A DNA stretch of 64,000 bases, from the NCBI GenBank assembly GCA_023515795.1, contig JALGPX010000042.1, forward strand, positions 1 through 64,000, written 5' to 3'. Positions 28,021-38,487 of this stretch are shown here, piece after piece; the first letter of the stretch is position 1; the number at the start of each line of letters is the position of its first letter. This DNA is from Amoeboaphelidium occidentale (lineage: Eukaryota > Aphelidiomycota > Aphelidea). The notes beneath the pieces were generated by a model. The model searched no databases, had not been told where the DNA came from, and saw only the letters and a list, made by a program, of their open reading frames with translations. Position numbers and translations under genes: made by a program.

Positions 28021-29083
28021 ATGAACCCAACTGATCCCAGACTTGGGGACATCATAGTCAAAGATTATAATAGACATTCTGCTTACGATATCGTCTTAAT
28101 TGGATTTCCTAATGATGAGGGTAATATTGTGTGTTTCATGTGGGAACATGGAATAATTTTTTCATGTGAAGGCGTTGCTAGAAATGGTGGCAGGGTTGGA
28201 GCTAAACAAGGGCCAGACAGTTTCCGGAAATTTGTGAATAGACTGTGTGCTTCAGATTCTCGTTTGGGTGCGGACTTCAGGTAGCTAACCTTTGGTCTTT
28301 GAGTTAGCTGATATGAAGGGAAAATTTAAGTCTCTGTGACGCTGGTAATGTTGATTGTTCCGGAACGTTGGAACAGGGGCATGATAGTCTGAGGCAGAAA
28401 GTCCTTGATTCCATGAAGAATAAGAATGCTACGCCTTTCATAGTCGGAGGTGGGAATGATCAATCGTAATCTTTGATGTCTTGGTAGGTTTTGGGTAATA
28501 TTGTAGATATCCGAATGCTTCTGCTTTAATGGAACATCTGGTTGAAAGTAAAACTGGAAAAAATCTGTTAGTTATAAACATTGATGCTCATTTGGATGTT
28601 CGTCCATTGAAGAATGATCAAGTTCACTCAGGGTCGCCATTCAGGTTAATGTTACAAGACCCTCGCTTCAAACAGTTAAATGGCCATTTTGTGGAATTCG
28701 CTTCACAGGGACAGCAATGCAGTCTTGAGCACGTTCAGTTTGTGCGTGATCAAGGAGGAAAGGTCATGTTTGTTGATGATATTCGTTCAGATCCTGTTGC
28801 AAAGTTTACGGAATTACTACAAAATTCTTCATATGATGCGATCTTTGTATCTTTTGACTTGGATTCTGTTACATGCAGTGTTGCGCCTGGTGTAAGTTCT
28901 CCGTCTCAGTTGGGTATCACAGGGCAAGACGCTGTCAGAATATGTTACGAAGCCGGTAAATGCTCCAAGGTTAAAATGTTTGATCTTTCGGAATATAATC
29001 CGACGATCGAAGAGTACAATACAGGAAGGTTGACAGCGTTTATGTTTCATGCTTTCTGTGCCGGAAGAAGTTCTTTGAAGTGA
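28021..29083 (+). CDS. Arginase/formimidoylglutamase-like hydrolase
   Basis: A ureohydrolase-fold enzyme. Exons 28021-28120, 28172-28280, 28319-28465 and 28507-29083 give 310 residues. Conserved blocks are VARNGGRVGAKQGPDSFR, IVGGGNDQSYPNASALM, NIDAHLDVRPL, VHSGSPFRLML and SFDLDSV...APGVSSPS. The DAHxD and DxD metal ligands are kept, but the first ligand, normally the His of GGDHS, is Asn in GGGNDQS. The best match is the formimidoylglutamase-like group (histidine breakdown); arginase or agmatinase activity is less likely. Intron 1 (51 bp) has no stop and a length divisible by three, so an unspliced transcript would still be open. It starts only 20 bp after TIP41 stops. Confidence 0.8.
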
Positions 29084-29126
29084 AACACCAGTCAAAGAAC
29101 CGTCGCATAATTTTATTTGCACTTTG

Positions 29127-30455
29127 ATGATGACCGGAAGTAACGACGTTGAAATAAATCCGTTCGTTCTGTGCCCACACCCCTCTGGTGTCCACTGCTT
29201 TGCTGCTACCGAATGCCTTCGATGGGTGTTCACCGGTGGACAGGATGGTTTGATAAGAAAGTATGACTTCTTTCAAAGTATGAACGGCAAAAGTAAACTG
29301 ACACAGTCTCAAATGCATTCCATGCCAGACGGTGTTTGGAGGGCCGGCGTCTTGCTTGGGTCATGGGAAAATGAGGAGGGCGCAGAGGAAGATAATGTCG
29401 GCATTGATGATCAGGGCTTGGTATCGAATGCTTTGGTAAATCCTGTTGACATCTTTGGTTCTGGTAATCATAAAACTCCTGGAGCTGGTGGTGCTAAAGC
29501 ATCATTTGAGACGCCAGCCTCTACTAAGAAAGACAAGTCTGGTCCTGTGATATCTCCGGTTTATAGTTTAGCCCTTCAAAAACAAGCATTGTGGGGATTG
29601 TCTGGTTTACAGAATGGTGATATCAACCTGTGGTCTGTACGGCATGATCAAGGGACTCTTGTCCATGCTCTTAGGGGTCATAATGCGGAAGTGTCTCTCT
29701 TGAAACTCTCAAATGATGAGATAAAGTGTTACAGCGGATCTTTTGATAAAAGTATTAACTTGTGGGATCTTCATACTGGCCAGGTTCTTAGCAAATTTAA
29801 TGGACATAGTTCTGCCATTATTTCGCAGTTTAATCTTACACATGACACTTTTATTGCTACGGATTTTGCTGGAATCTCTATATTGTGGGACTGCAGAGAC
29901 CCGTCTTTAAGGTGTAGGGTTTTCGATCCTTCTTCATATGATATTCCGTACTGGTGTCTGTCATCATGCGCTCATGATAATCTCAAAAGCTTTTTCTGTG
30001 GACGAAGGAACGAGCTTGGTAAGTTACTGTTTCTTGTTCTGAATTGTAGTCGATGAGTGGGATGTATCAAGTGGAAAACAGCTTTCTGTTTTAAAACTCC
30101 CTCGAGATTCTGGCCCAGTTGGATGTGTTTCGTTAGTTGAAGGGACCTCAAAACTATTATGGTATGACTTTTTGTTTGCAGTTTGCTTAACTGTTCTTTT
30201 AGTGGTTCATTTGACAACATAAGACTGTGGGATTTGACGAAAACTTCAACTAGCTCAGTTCCATTCAGAATTGTGCCTGGGCACCATGGTGGGATTCTAT
30301 CTCAGATTTGTATGTATTCTTGATTTCGATTCATCTCATTTTTAGATATCAGTAAGAACGGCGGGTTCATGTGCACGACTTCCGGTAACAGAGGATTAGT
30401 GGATTATCCTGAAACGAAATCAGCCATGTTTTATCATATTAAGGCTACAAACTAA
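29127..30455 (+). CDS. SPT8: Spt8, WD40 subunit of SAGA
   Basis: Part of the SAGA coactivator that contacts TATA-binding protein. Exons 29127-30018, 30050-30161, 30203-30309 and 30346-30455 give 406 residues. The WD40 propeller opens with HPSGVHCFAATECLRWVFTGGQDGLIRKYDFF and continues with SPVYSLALQKQALWGLSGLQNGDINLWSVRHDQGT, which is specific to Spt8. The last blade is rebuilt by splicing (LLC|GSFDNIRLWDL, then YISKNGGFMCTTSGNRG). The acidic N-terminal region of yeast Spt8 is almost absent. Spt8 is mainly a fungal SAGA subunit, which supports a fungal source. Its stop shares bases with that of DHX37. Confidence 0.9.
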
Positions 30456-33409
30456 TTCTTTATTGTTGTTTTCCATTCGTTTCTTACTTGGTTGTGAAGT
30501 TTTGCCGGAAGCCAAGATAAGTACGCATTCAGCATAAAGTTTGGATTTTCATTCCAAGCTGCTTGTAACTGCTGCTTTGTTTCTATCTTCTTTTCCAATA
30601 AAGGCTGTACTATACCAATAATTTTGGAATTCGTAAAATTAATTTTGGTCAAAACGCTGCTATGAGGCTGTAGCTCGTTTTTGTATTTTTCAAAGCCCTT
30701 GAAGATTTGCCCTTCCAATAAAAACCTTCCAAACCATCTGGCTTGAATAGGATTGCTTTTGAATTTCGTAATAATTGGCGGTAATTCTAATCTCAAGTCT
30801 CCGTAGAATGGCTTCACAGAACAGTAAATGGTTCCTTCTTTGGCGTTATACTTTGGTGAAGGCGTCTCCAAAGGCGGTGAGAAAGTACAGAGAGATTCTC
30901 CCATGTGCCCGAGAAGTCTTCTGTCAGAAACAATGGTTAAATTCCGCATATTAAGTCTCGATGGTGACTGGCGTAGTTCCTGGAACACTACAACTTCTGG
31001 ATTGCCCTTCTTGAAGAAAACACTGTCTGGGTGAATGAAAACATCCTGAATAGCACAACCATACATGTCATGCATCGCAAGCTGATACGATTTGGAGTTT
31101 TTGTCGTAGACAGCAACCTGATCAATAAAACCAGACATAAGACATTTTGCGAGAATAAAAGCGTTTTCTTGGCTGAGAGGGTTTAGATTCTTATAATTCT
31201 CGATTTTAAGCATGTCGCAAAGCTGATAGTATAACTGCACAGCTTCTTCCATTGACTTTCGTACAATACAATTTTCCTCGCAAAACTGTTTCTTGTCTAG
31301 GCTAGCCATATAAGCACCAAACGCAACGACATACTTGAAGCAGTCAGAAACGTTATTATCTGAAACGTCTTTAACAGTTGTCCTAACGGATTCTTTGCCG
31401 GATTCAAAAACCTCACCGGAAGACAAAGTTGCAACTAAAGCAACAGCATGCATATAAACTGTAGTTGAAGAAGCATAGTAGAGAATACGAGAGAGACGAG
31501 AGTTGATGGGTACTGCAGACATGTATCTGCCTATTTCTGTCATCTTCCTGTCGCTGTTCAAAGCTCCCAAACGTTTGAGTAATCTCTCAGCGGCAACCAA
31601 ATTAATTTTTTCCGGTTTTGTGGGAAATGGAAAATTGATAATATTGTCGATTTCCATACTTTTCATTCTCAAGTACACATCATCCATGGGCATACGGACC
31701 ATTTCTGGTTTTGAGAACTCGGGGAATTCATTTTGAAATACTGAAGAGGAGTATAACCTGTAGCAGTGACCCGCAGAAGTTCTACCAGCTCTTCCGCATC
31801 TCTGTTCCGCAGAAGATTTGGAAATCCATTCAACATTAAAAACAGAGATAGAATTGCTTGCATCATAGCATTTTTGCTTTTCCTTTCCGCTGTCGATGAC
31901 GTATTTAACATCAGGAATAGTGATAGATGTCTCAGCAACATTAGTGGCTATAATACATATCCTTTGTCCAGGCTTGGCAGTTTGAAACGCTTTAAATTGG
32001 TCTTCAGCAGATAACGAGGCATAAAGAGGAATAGGTACCAATGTAAGTGTCTCAGGTTTTTCTTCGGTTACCAGTGTGCTTTTGTTCTCGGTTTCTTCTT
32101 CTTCGTCATAATCATCATGCTTCAACTCAATTTCATTCTTGGACATTTCATTCAATTTATCCATCAACCAGAGAATCTCATTCTTTCCTGTTAAAAATAC
32201 AAGAATGGCTCCAGCGGGCAACGTAGTGTGTATCTTCCAAACTTTCTTGAACGCGGCTTCCAAATAATTGTCTGGAGTTTTCCTGTTAAAATGCACAGTG
32301 ACAGGGAATCGTCTCGATTCCACATTGAAAATCGGCGGTTCCGCTTTAAAAAGATCTGGATTCTGAGAAAATTCTTCCACTTTCAAGGTCGCAGACATAA
32401 TAATGAGCTTGAGAGGTTTGTGCTTATCCCGGTTCTCTTTAGCGTTCCTAAACTTTACAATTCTGCTTAATAAACCAATTAAAATGTCAGTGTTCAATGA
32501 TCTTTCGTGAGCTTCATCGATTATTATGCAAGAGTATTTTGACAAAAGAAAATCCTTTCCTACCTCTTCGAGTAAAATACCATCTGTCATGAACTTAATG
32601 ATGGTATTTTTGGTTATTTGATTATCATATCTCACATGATAAGACACAACGCCAGACTTGTCATTCATTTCAAATGCAACACGTTTTGACGTAGACATTG
32701 CAGCGACTCTTCTTGGTTGAGTGATAGCAATCATGCCACTGTATTCGCTGCGACTACTACCAAAGCCGTGTTCGAATAGAATTTGAGGCATTTGAGTTGT
32801 TTTTCCGCTACCCGTTGAACTTGTCAGTATAACAACATCATTACTCTTGATCATGTCTATGATATTGTGCTCTTCTCCTAAAATAGGAAGCAAACGCCTT
32901 TGTTCTTCGATAGTAGGGTCTCTGTTAATGACGACAGCATGCGAGTCAACTAGAGGTTTGTCGTCAGGCTTCGGAATCGTTTCTGACTTTAGCAAGACAA
33001 CTTCTTCAATAACTTTAGCCTTCTTAATCTGAGGCTGGACTTTCGGAGCAGGAGTCTCGGTGACAACAGGTAAAGCAGCATCATGATCACTTCCATCATC
33101 ACTTACATCTTGTCCGTCAGCAACATGGATATCATCATACAGTTCAGCATATGCGTCTTCCTCCAGCATACCGGCCTTCTCTAATTCGAATGCTCTTTTA
33201 ACGCGCTCTTTCGCTGTTTGTTTCCCGTTGCCTAAAGTTCTGCTGGAGCGAAGCAAGTTTGAATCTACACTCGATTCCGCCAACTTCTCCAAAAGATTAA
33301 CGCGTTCTTCCTTCTTGAGTTTCCGTTCGATGTATTTCTCGAGTCTCTTCCTCTTCTTAGAGCTCATCTTGACATTTTCATCGGATTTCTGTTCAGCTTT
33401 CTTAATCAT
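30452..33409 (-). CDS. DHR1: DEAH-box RNA helicase DHX37/Dhr1 (Ecm16)
   Basis: A nucleolar helicase that releases U3 snoRNA from pre-ribosomes during 40S subunit maturation. A single exon of 985 residues, somewhat shorter than yeast Dhr1. The N-terminus is Lys-rich (SSKKRKRLEKYIERKLKKEER), as in this family. Helicase motifs are in order: SSTGSGKTTQMPQ (I), TQPRRVAA (Ia), DEAHERS (II), MSATL (III), IATNVAETSITIP (V) and QRCGRAGRT (VI), followed by winged-helix, ratchet and OB-fold regions. It is head-to-head with Kae1; only 9 bp separate the start codons. Confidence 0.95.
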   Translation of the reverse strand: MIKKAEQKSDENVKMSSKKRKRLEKYIERKLKKEERVNLLEKLAESSVDSNLLRSSRTLGNGKQTAKERVKRAFELEKAGMLEEDAYAELYDDIHVADGQDVSDDGSDHDAALPVVTETPAPKVQPQIKKAKVIEEVVLLKSETIPKPDDKPLVDSHAVVINRDPTIEEQRRLLPILGEEHNIIDMIKSNDVVILTSSTGSGKTTQMPQILFEHGFGSSRSEYSGMIAITQPRRVAAMSTSKRVAFEMNDKSGVVSYHVRYDNQITKNTIIKFMTDGILLEEVGKDFLLSKYSCIIIDEAHERSLNTDILIGLLSRIVKFRNAKENRDKHKPLKLIIMSATLKVEEFSQNPDLFKAEPPIFNVESRRFPVTVHFNRKTPDNYLEAAFKKVWKIHTTLPAGAILVFLTGKNEILWLMDKLNEMSKNEIELKHDDYDEEEETENKSTLVTEEKPETLTLVPIPLYASLSAEDQFKAFQTAKPGQRICIIATNVAETSITIPDVKYVIDSGKEKQKCYDASNSISVFNVEWISKSSAEQRCGRAGRTSAGHCYRLYSSSVFQNEFPEFSKPEMVRMPMDDVYLRMKSMEIDNIINFPFPTKPEKINLVAAERLLKRLGALNSDRKMTEIGRYMSAVPINSRLSRILYYASSTTVYMHAVALVATLSSGEVFESGKESVRTTVKDVSDNNVSDCFKYVVAFGAYMASLDKKQFCEENCIVRKSMEEAVQLYYQLCDMLKIENYKNLNPLSQENAFILAKCLMSGFIDQVAVYDKNSKSYQLAMHDMYGCAIQDVFIHPDSVFFKKGNPEVVVFQELRQSPSRLNMRNLTIVSDRRLLGHMGESLCTFSPPLETPSPKYNAKEGTIYCSVKPFYGDLRLELPPIITKFKSNPIQARWFGRFLLEGQIFKGFEKYKNELQPHSSVLTKINFTNSKIIGIVQPLLEKKIETKQQLQAAWNENPNFMLNAYLSWLPAKLHNQVRNEWKTTIKN

Positions 33410-33418
33410 ATTTGATCA

Positions 33419-34490
33419 ATGATCGTTTTGGGCTTGGAAGGAAGTGCAAATAAATTAGGAGTCGGAATACTTCAGGGTGATAAAGTTTTAGCAAATATCA
33501 GAAGAACTTACGTGACTCCACCAGGCGAAGGCTTTCTTCCGCGAAGTACAGCGGAGCATCATCGCAACAATATATGCGCTTGTATAGAAGAAGCTTTGAA
33601 CACAGCTGGAATATCACCCAAAGACATCGAACTGGTATGTTTTACGCAAGGCCCTGGAATGGGCGCACCTCTTGTATCTGTGGCATGTGTGGCTCGATCA
33701 TTATCTTTACTATGGAATGTGCCAATTATGAGCGTAAATCACTGCGTTGCTCATATCGAAATGGGCAGATTTGTTACGAATGCTGATAACCCGGTGATAT
33801 TGTACGTAAGTGGCGGTAACACGCAGGTTATAGCGTATTCAGAGAACAGATATCGCATATTTGGCGAAACTATTGATATCGCGATAGGAAATTGTTTGGA
33901 CAGGATTGCGAGGATTCTGGGCCTTTCTAATGACCCATCGCCTGGGTACAACATTGAGCAGATGGCAAAGAAGAGCTCTAATTTAATCCACTTGCCTTAT
34001 ACTGTGAAAGGAATGGATATTTCATTTTCTGGGATTTTAGGTTACGTCGAAGATCTTGTCAAGAAGGACAAATCCGTTAAAGCAGAGGATATCTGCTTCT
34101 CATTACAAGAAACTCTATTTAGTATGTTGGTAGAAATAACAGAAAGAGCGATGGCGCACGTTGAGAGTAAAGAAGTTCTAATCGTAGGTGGTGTTGGCTG
34201 TAATATCAGACTCCAAGAAATGATGCGCTCAATGGTTAAAGACAGAGGTGCGCTTCTACACGCCATGGATGATCGGTAATTCCTTAAGAGAGTTTGAACA
34301 ATATTAATTTGATAGATATTGCATAGATAACGGTTTAATGATTGCTCAAACTGGATATTTAATGTATCAGCACGGCTATCGGACGCACATAGAAGATACT
34401 AAATGTTCACAAAGGTAAACTTGTTTCTAATACTTTTGGGCTTATTTTAGATTCCGAACTGACGCTGTTAAAGTTACTTGGAGGCCTTAG
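33419..34490 (+). CDS. KAE1: Kae1/OSGEP, catalytic subunit of the KEOPS complex
   Basis: Makes N6-threonylcarbamoyladenosine (t6A37) in cytosolic tRNAs that read ANN codons. Exons 33419-34275, 34316-34414 and 34451-34490 give 331 residues, the usual size. Hallmarks are [30 protein letters not shown], the iron-binding [37 protein letters not shown] and, after splicing, [16 protein letters not shown] and [15 protein letters not shown]. The last exon is only 40 bp. No mitochondrial presequence is present, so this is the cytosolic paralogue rather than Qri7. Confidence 0.95.
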
Positions 34491-34537
34491 GAAATAGAAT
34501 TGCAAAGTTTTAAAAGTTTTCCGTGTTTCAACAGAAG

Positions 34538-36062
34538 ATGCTTTCAAATTCTTCTGTTCCAGCCAGCCAAAACACACCGCCAATTAACTCCTCCCATGCG
34601 CTTGGATTCTCACAACAGAAGCTGCCAAGTGCCATTTGGGGTTTCCTTAGCGGCACGGGAATTCAAATTGGTTAGTGTTTCATCCGCATACATTTACGCT
34701 TAGGATTGAACAAGCGTTTCTATTTGGTTGGTAGGCGTCAAGACTTCCGCTGGAATGATGTACTTTAGGCAGGCATAAGAATTGCGACGTTGTGATATCA
34801 AATGCTCGGCAGGTTTCGAATCGACACTGTGAAATCGAACTGGTAATTTCAGCATATGCGACGCTCTCTAAGTTCAAGTCCGATAATGGCAAAGCCTTCA
34901 TTAGAGACATTTCTTCTAATGGCACGAAGATTAATGGCGAAACCATCAAGAAGAACGTTGCTACTGAGGTTTGTTTCAAGTTAAATGTTTAAAGTTTCAG
35001 CTTCGAGATTCCGATCTAATTGAATTCGTCCCAGGAACAGTTTATGCCGTGTTCAAGTATGCCGCTTCTTCCAACACAATTGCGGCAGCTTACTTGAATG
35101 ATTTGCGTTCAGATGACTATGTGATTCTCGAGAAGGAATTGGGAAGAGGCACATACGCATTTGTTAATATGGCATTGAACAGGAAAACAGGAAAGCGCTT
35201 AGCATGCAAGATTATCAAGAAGGAGCAAAAGTGGACCAAAAAGCAGAGCGAGTATTTGAAACAAGAAATTGGAATTCTACGCTCTTTGACGCATCCAAAT
35301 ATTATCACTCTAATTGATCATTTCGAGTCAGAAAAGACGTGTTTCATATTCCTTGATTTCTTGGAAGGAGGAGACTTGTTCGATTATGTTGTTTCACAGT
35401 CTTGCATCGAGGAAAATGAGACACGCTTCATTACTCATCAAATGGCTGAAGCATTGTCGTATCTGCACCAAAGGAATGTTTCACACAGAGACTTAAAGGT
35501 AAATTAAGACTTTTACTTATTAACTTTGTAGCCAGAGAACGTGCTTTTGAGAAAGAGGGATGCTTACCCGTTGATTGTGTTGACAGACTTTGGATTAGCC
35601 AAAATTAAATGTAATTTCACAGAAAGAATACTAAATAATAGTACAATCCTTTAAAACTGTTTGTGGAACAGTGAACTACGTAATAAGGACACTTCACGTC
35701 TTAACCTGTTCTAGATGGCACCTGAGATCGTTTCTGGAACAAAAAGCGGTTACGATTTCAAGGTCGATTGCTGGTCATTGGGCGTTGTGGTATATGTGAT
35801 GCTTGCAGGTTCAATGCCTTTCAACGAAGATAGCGAAGGTGAAACATTGGACCTAATTAGAAACGGCCAGTATGTCTTTGACGAAGCGGAATGGAGTTCC
35901 ATATCGTCTGAGGCAAGAGATATCGTCGAAAGATTGCTTCAAGTAAATCCTGAATTGAGATTGTCCATTGAAGAGGTCCACGAGCATGAGTTTCTTCGCG
36001 ATTACAGGGAGAAGCTAGATGAAATCTTTCAATCGAAATGGAAATTGCTTCAGAAAGAATAA
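34538..36062 (+). CDS. CDS1: Checkpoint kinase Chk2/Cds1/Rad53 type (FHA + Ser/Thr kinase)
   Basis: A DNA-damage checkpoint kinase. Seven exons (34538-34670, 34704-34730, 34769-34968, 35001-35498, 35532-35610, 35642-35679, 35715-36062) give 440 residues. The FHA domain covers about 45-125: FYLVGRHKNCDVVISN, RHCEIEL, FIRDISSNGTKING. The kinase follows with LGRGTYAFVNMAL, the VAIK-type Lys in ACKIIKK, HRDLKPENVLL, the DFGLAKI activation segment, CGTVNYMAPEI and DCWSLGVVVYVMLAG. There is one FHA domain, as in Chk2 and Cds1, not two as in budding-yeast Rad53. A 27-bp exon and four introns inside conserved motifs were placed by motif continuity. Confidence 0.9.
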
Positions 36063-36275
36063 GAAAGATAAATATACTAAAGTTCATGTTGTATCAAAGT
36101 TCTTTATTTGACTTCAGACAGAAACTGTAAGGATTTTCATCGCATTGTTTGACAACAGATGGTTGTTTCACTATCTTCAAAGCAAAAGCAGCAACGATTC
36201 GTTACATGAAAAAGATTCTAAAACTTCATTCTATTCGAATACTTATCGTTATTGCAAGCTGTTGTGATGCTGCTT

Positions 36276-38471
36276 CTAGAATCCGCGAATTGAAGCGATA
36301 GTCTTCTTGGCAGCATCTTTAGGTAGAGGAGAATATCCCTCAAATGACGACAGAAGCTGCCCATATCCTTGCGTTAAAGATCTGATGGTTTTGTCCAAGT
36401 TCAGAGTTTCACTTAGGTACAAGTCAGCCACTAATGACTTTTTGCTATCTCCGTCTTCTTCAGATACAGGATTGTGTTGAAAACAATCTTGAAGGAAGTC
36501 GCGTTGTTTTGAGATCAAGTTCAAATTTTCAACAGCCAAATCCATATCTGTCGCTTGGTGTATGGTTGATCTTCGGTTATTGGTGAGCTCATGCAATACA
36601 GAACCAAAATACTTGGAAGGTGAAGAAATCTTGACGCGCATCAACGGTTCTAACAACTGGAAAACAGACTTCTCAACAATTTCATTAGCCTCAAATCCAA
36701 CCATAGTCTGAACGAACTCAGTTCTGCTATTCTTGTCCTTGACGGAATTTATGCATTGGAATAACATCGATGTTAACTCTTTGAATATAAAAGCATCATT
36801 TTGTTCTTTGTCAAAAGCTATGTCTACGCCAACGGCAATATTCAGTAAAGGAGAGCTCAACAATGGTCCAGATGTCAAGCATTTCAGCAGAAGATCTTGA
36901 ACGCGTAATCTAAATGCATCCTTTTCTGAATTCTTCAATTGCACTTTTAAATTGTTCAACTGAATATCATTGCTCAGATTCAGTTTTTCTGTATCGAGTT
37001 CCTTCAGGATAATTTTCATAATCCCGTTATCGAATTTCCTCTCGTTAACTATCGTAACACCCTTTTTCAAAGTCTCTCTGTAGGATATCATCAAAGGGCC
37101 TGTTTTCGATTTCATACCAAATTCTGATTTCAAACGATTTGCCATGATCTCCAAATGCAGTTCGCCCATACCACTAATCAAAATCTGCCCTGTTTCTTCG
37201 TTGTTCTTGTAATGGAAACTTGGATCTTCCATGTGGAGAATTTCTAGCGCCTTCATTAATTTCGGTAACTCGTTTAAACTTGAAGGCTCGATTGATCGCG
37301 AAACTGAAGGAGGAGGAATCTGGAAGGCTTCTTTAAATGACTCTTTGCTCTTAAAATTGTTTGAAACCAAAGTCTGGCCTGATTCTACTTTTCCTGAAAG
37401 AATTAAAGCTGCAATGTTGCCACTCTCGATAGAATCGATTTCAATTAAATTCTCGGCTTTAATTCCGAAAATCTTGTCAACTCTGCGTTTTTCATCAGTG
37501 TTCATAATCTTTAGGACGTCTCTTGTTTTTAATTTGCCATCATAAATTCTTGAAAACGCAATATTTCCTTTTCTTGCATCATTCTTAACTTTAAAGACAA
37601 ATGCAGATGAGAACTTATCGTTTCCTTTGGCAGGAGGAGGCATTAATACTGAAATATAATCCAACAATGCAGTTACACCAATATTCTTTAGACCAGATCC
37701 ACAAACCACTGGGGTGATTTTTCTGCTTGCCACATTCCGCGCCAGCGTTTTCATAACACATTTCTCTGCTATATCGTTTCCCTTCTCCAAATATTCCTCC
37801 AAAAAGTCATCATCAACCTCTGAAAGAGACTCAAACAAATAATTTCGACTCACTTCGAGCTGTTTCATGATACTTTTGTCTTCGGAGATGTCTCTACCTG
37901 TTATAACATCGGCGTATCCCGTAAATTTTCGATCTTTATCGTATACTGGGACTTGCAGTGGGACAACGATACCAGATTCTCTGAGCTTTTGCACATCTTC
38001 GAGACATTTCGGAAACGAGGAATCATCCCTGTCCATCTTATTAACAAAGACTATGCGCGGTATACCGTATTTGTTCGCCTGTGACCACACCTTCTCTGTC
38101 TGAGCCTCTACGCCATGTCCAGCATCAACAACAATCACAGCGCTGTCCAAAACTCGCAGCGACCTTTCCACCTCTATGGTAAAATCCAAGTGCCCAGGGG
38201 TATCTATCAAGTTTATATGTTTATCTTTCCATCCAAACGTTATAGCCGCAGATTGAATAGTTATGCCACGTTCCTGTTCTTGGTCCATAAAGTCCATCAC
38301 AGTGTTGCCTTTGTCCACATTACCAAGGAATCGAGTGACACCTGCATTATAAAGAATAGCTTCCGTTGTTGTCGTCTTTCCCGCGTCTATATGTGCTACG
38401 ATACCAACATTTCTTATGTTGTTCGAGAAACATCTATGGCTTGCAATATGACGAACAACTCGCAAGATCAT
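36276..38471 (-). CDS. GFM2: Mitochondrial elongation factor G2 (ribosome recycling)
   Basis: A translational GTPase that splits mitochondrial ribosomes with RRF after termination. A single exon of 731 residues from ATG 38471, which opens a mitochondrial presequence (MILRVVRHIASHRCFSNN); the frame is open further upstream without such a feature. GTPase motifs are AHIDAGKTTTTE, the Thr-bearing RGITIQSAAITF, DTPGHLDF and NKMD. Domains II to V follow. It fits GFM2/Mef2 better than the translocase GFM1. It begins 16 bp after the Elp3 stop on the same strand, with no sign of shared transcription. Confidence 0.9.
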   Translation of the reverse strand: MILRVVRHIASHRCFSNNIRNVGIVAHIDAGKTTTTEAILYNAGVTRFLGNVDKGNTVMDFMDQEQERGITIQSAAITFGWKDKHINLIDTPGHLDFTIEVERSLRVLDSAVIVVDAGHGVEAQTEKVWSQANKYGIPRIVFVNKMDRDDSSFPKCLEDVQKLRESGIVVPLQVPVYDKDRKFTGYADVITGRDISEDKSIMKQLEVSRNYLFESLSEVDDDFLEEYLEKGNDIAEKCVMKTLARNVASRKITPVVCGSGLKNIGVTALLDYISVLMPPPAKGNDKFSSAFVFKVKNDARKGNIAFSRIYDGKLKTRDVLKIMNTDEKRRVDKIFGIKAENLIEIDSIESGNIAALILSGKVESGQTLVSNNFKSKESFKEAFQIPPPSVSRSIEPSSLNELPKLMKALEILHMEDPSFHYKNNEETGQILISGMGELHLEIMANRLKSEFGMKSKTGPLMISYRETLKKGVTIVNERKFDNGIMKIILKELDTEKLNLSNDIQLNNLKVQLKNSEKDAFRLRVQDLLLKCLTSGPLLSSPLLNIAVGVDIAFDKEQNDAFIFKELTSMLFQCINSVKDKNSRTEFVQTMVGFEANEIVEKSVFQLLEPLMRVKISSPSKYFGSVLHELTNNRRSTIHQATDMDLAVENLNLISKQRDFLQDCFQHNPVSEEDGDSKKSLVADLYLSETLNLDKTIRSLTQGYGQLLSSFEGYSPLPKDAAKKTIASIRGF

Positions 38472-38487
38472 CAAAAGGAAATTTCTA

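Noticed and set aside
36063-36275. Possible small gene between Chk2 and EF-G2
   Set aside because: No frame, RNA fold or conserved word found; probably the two 3' UTRs.
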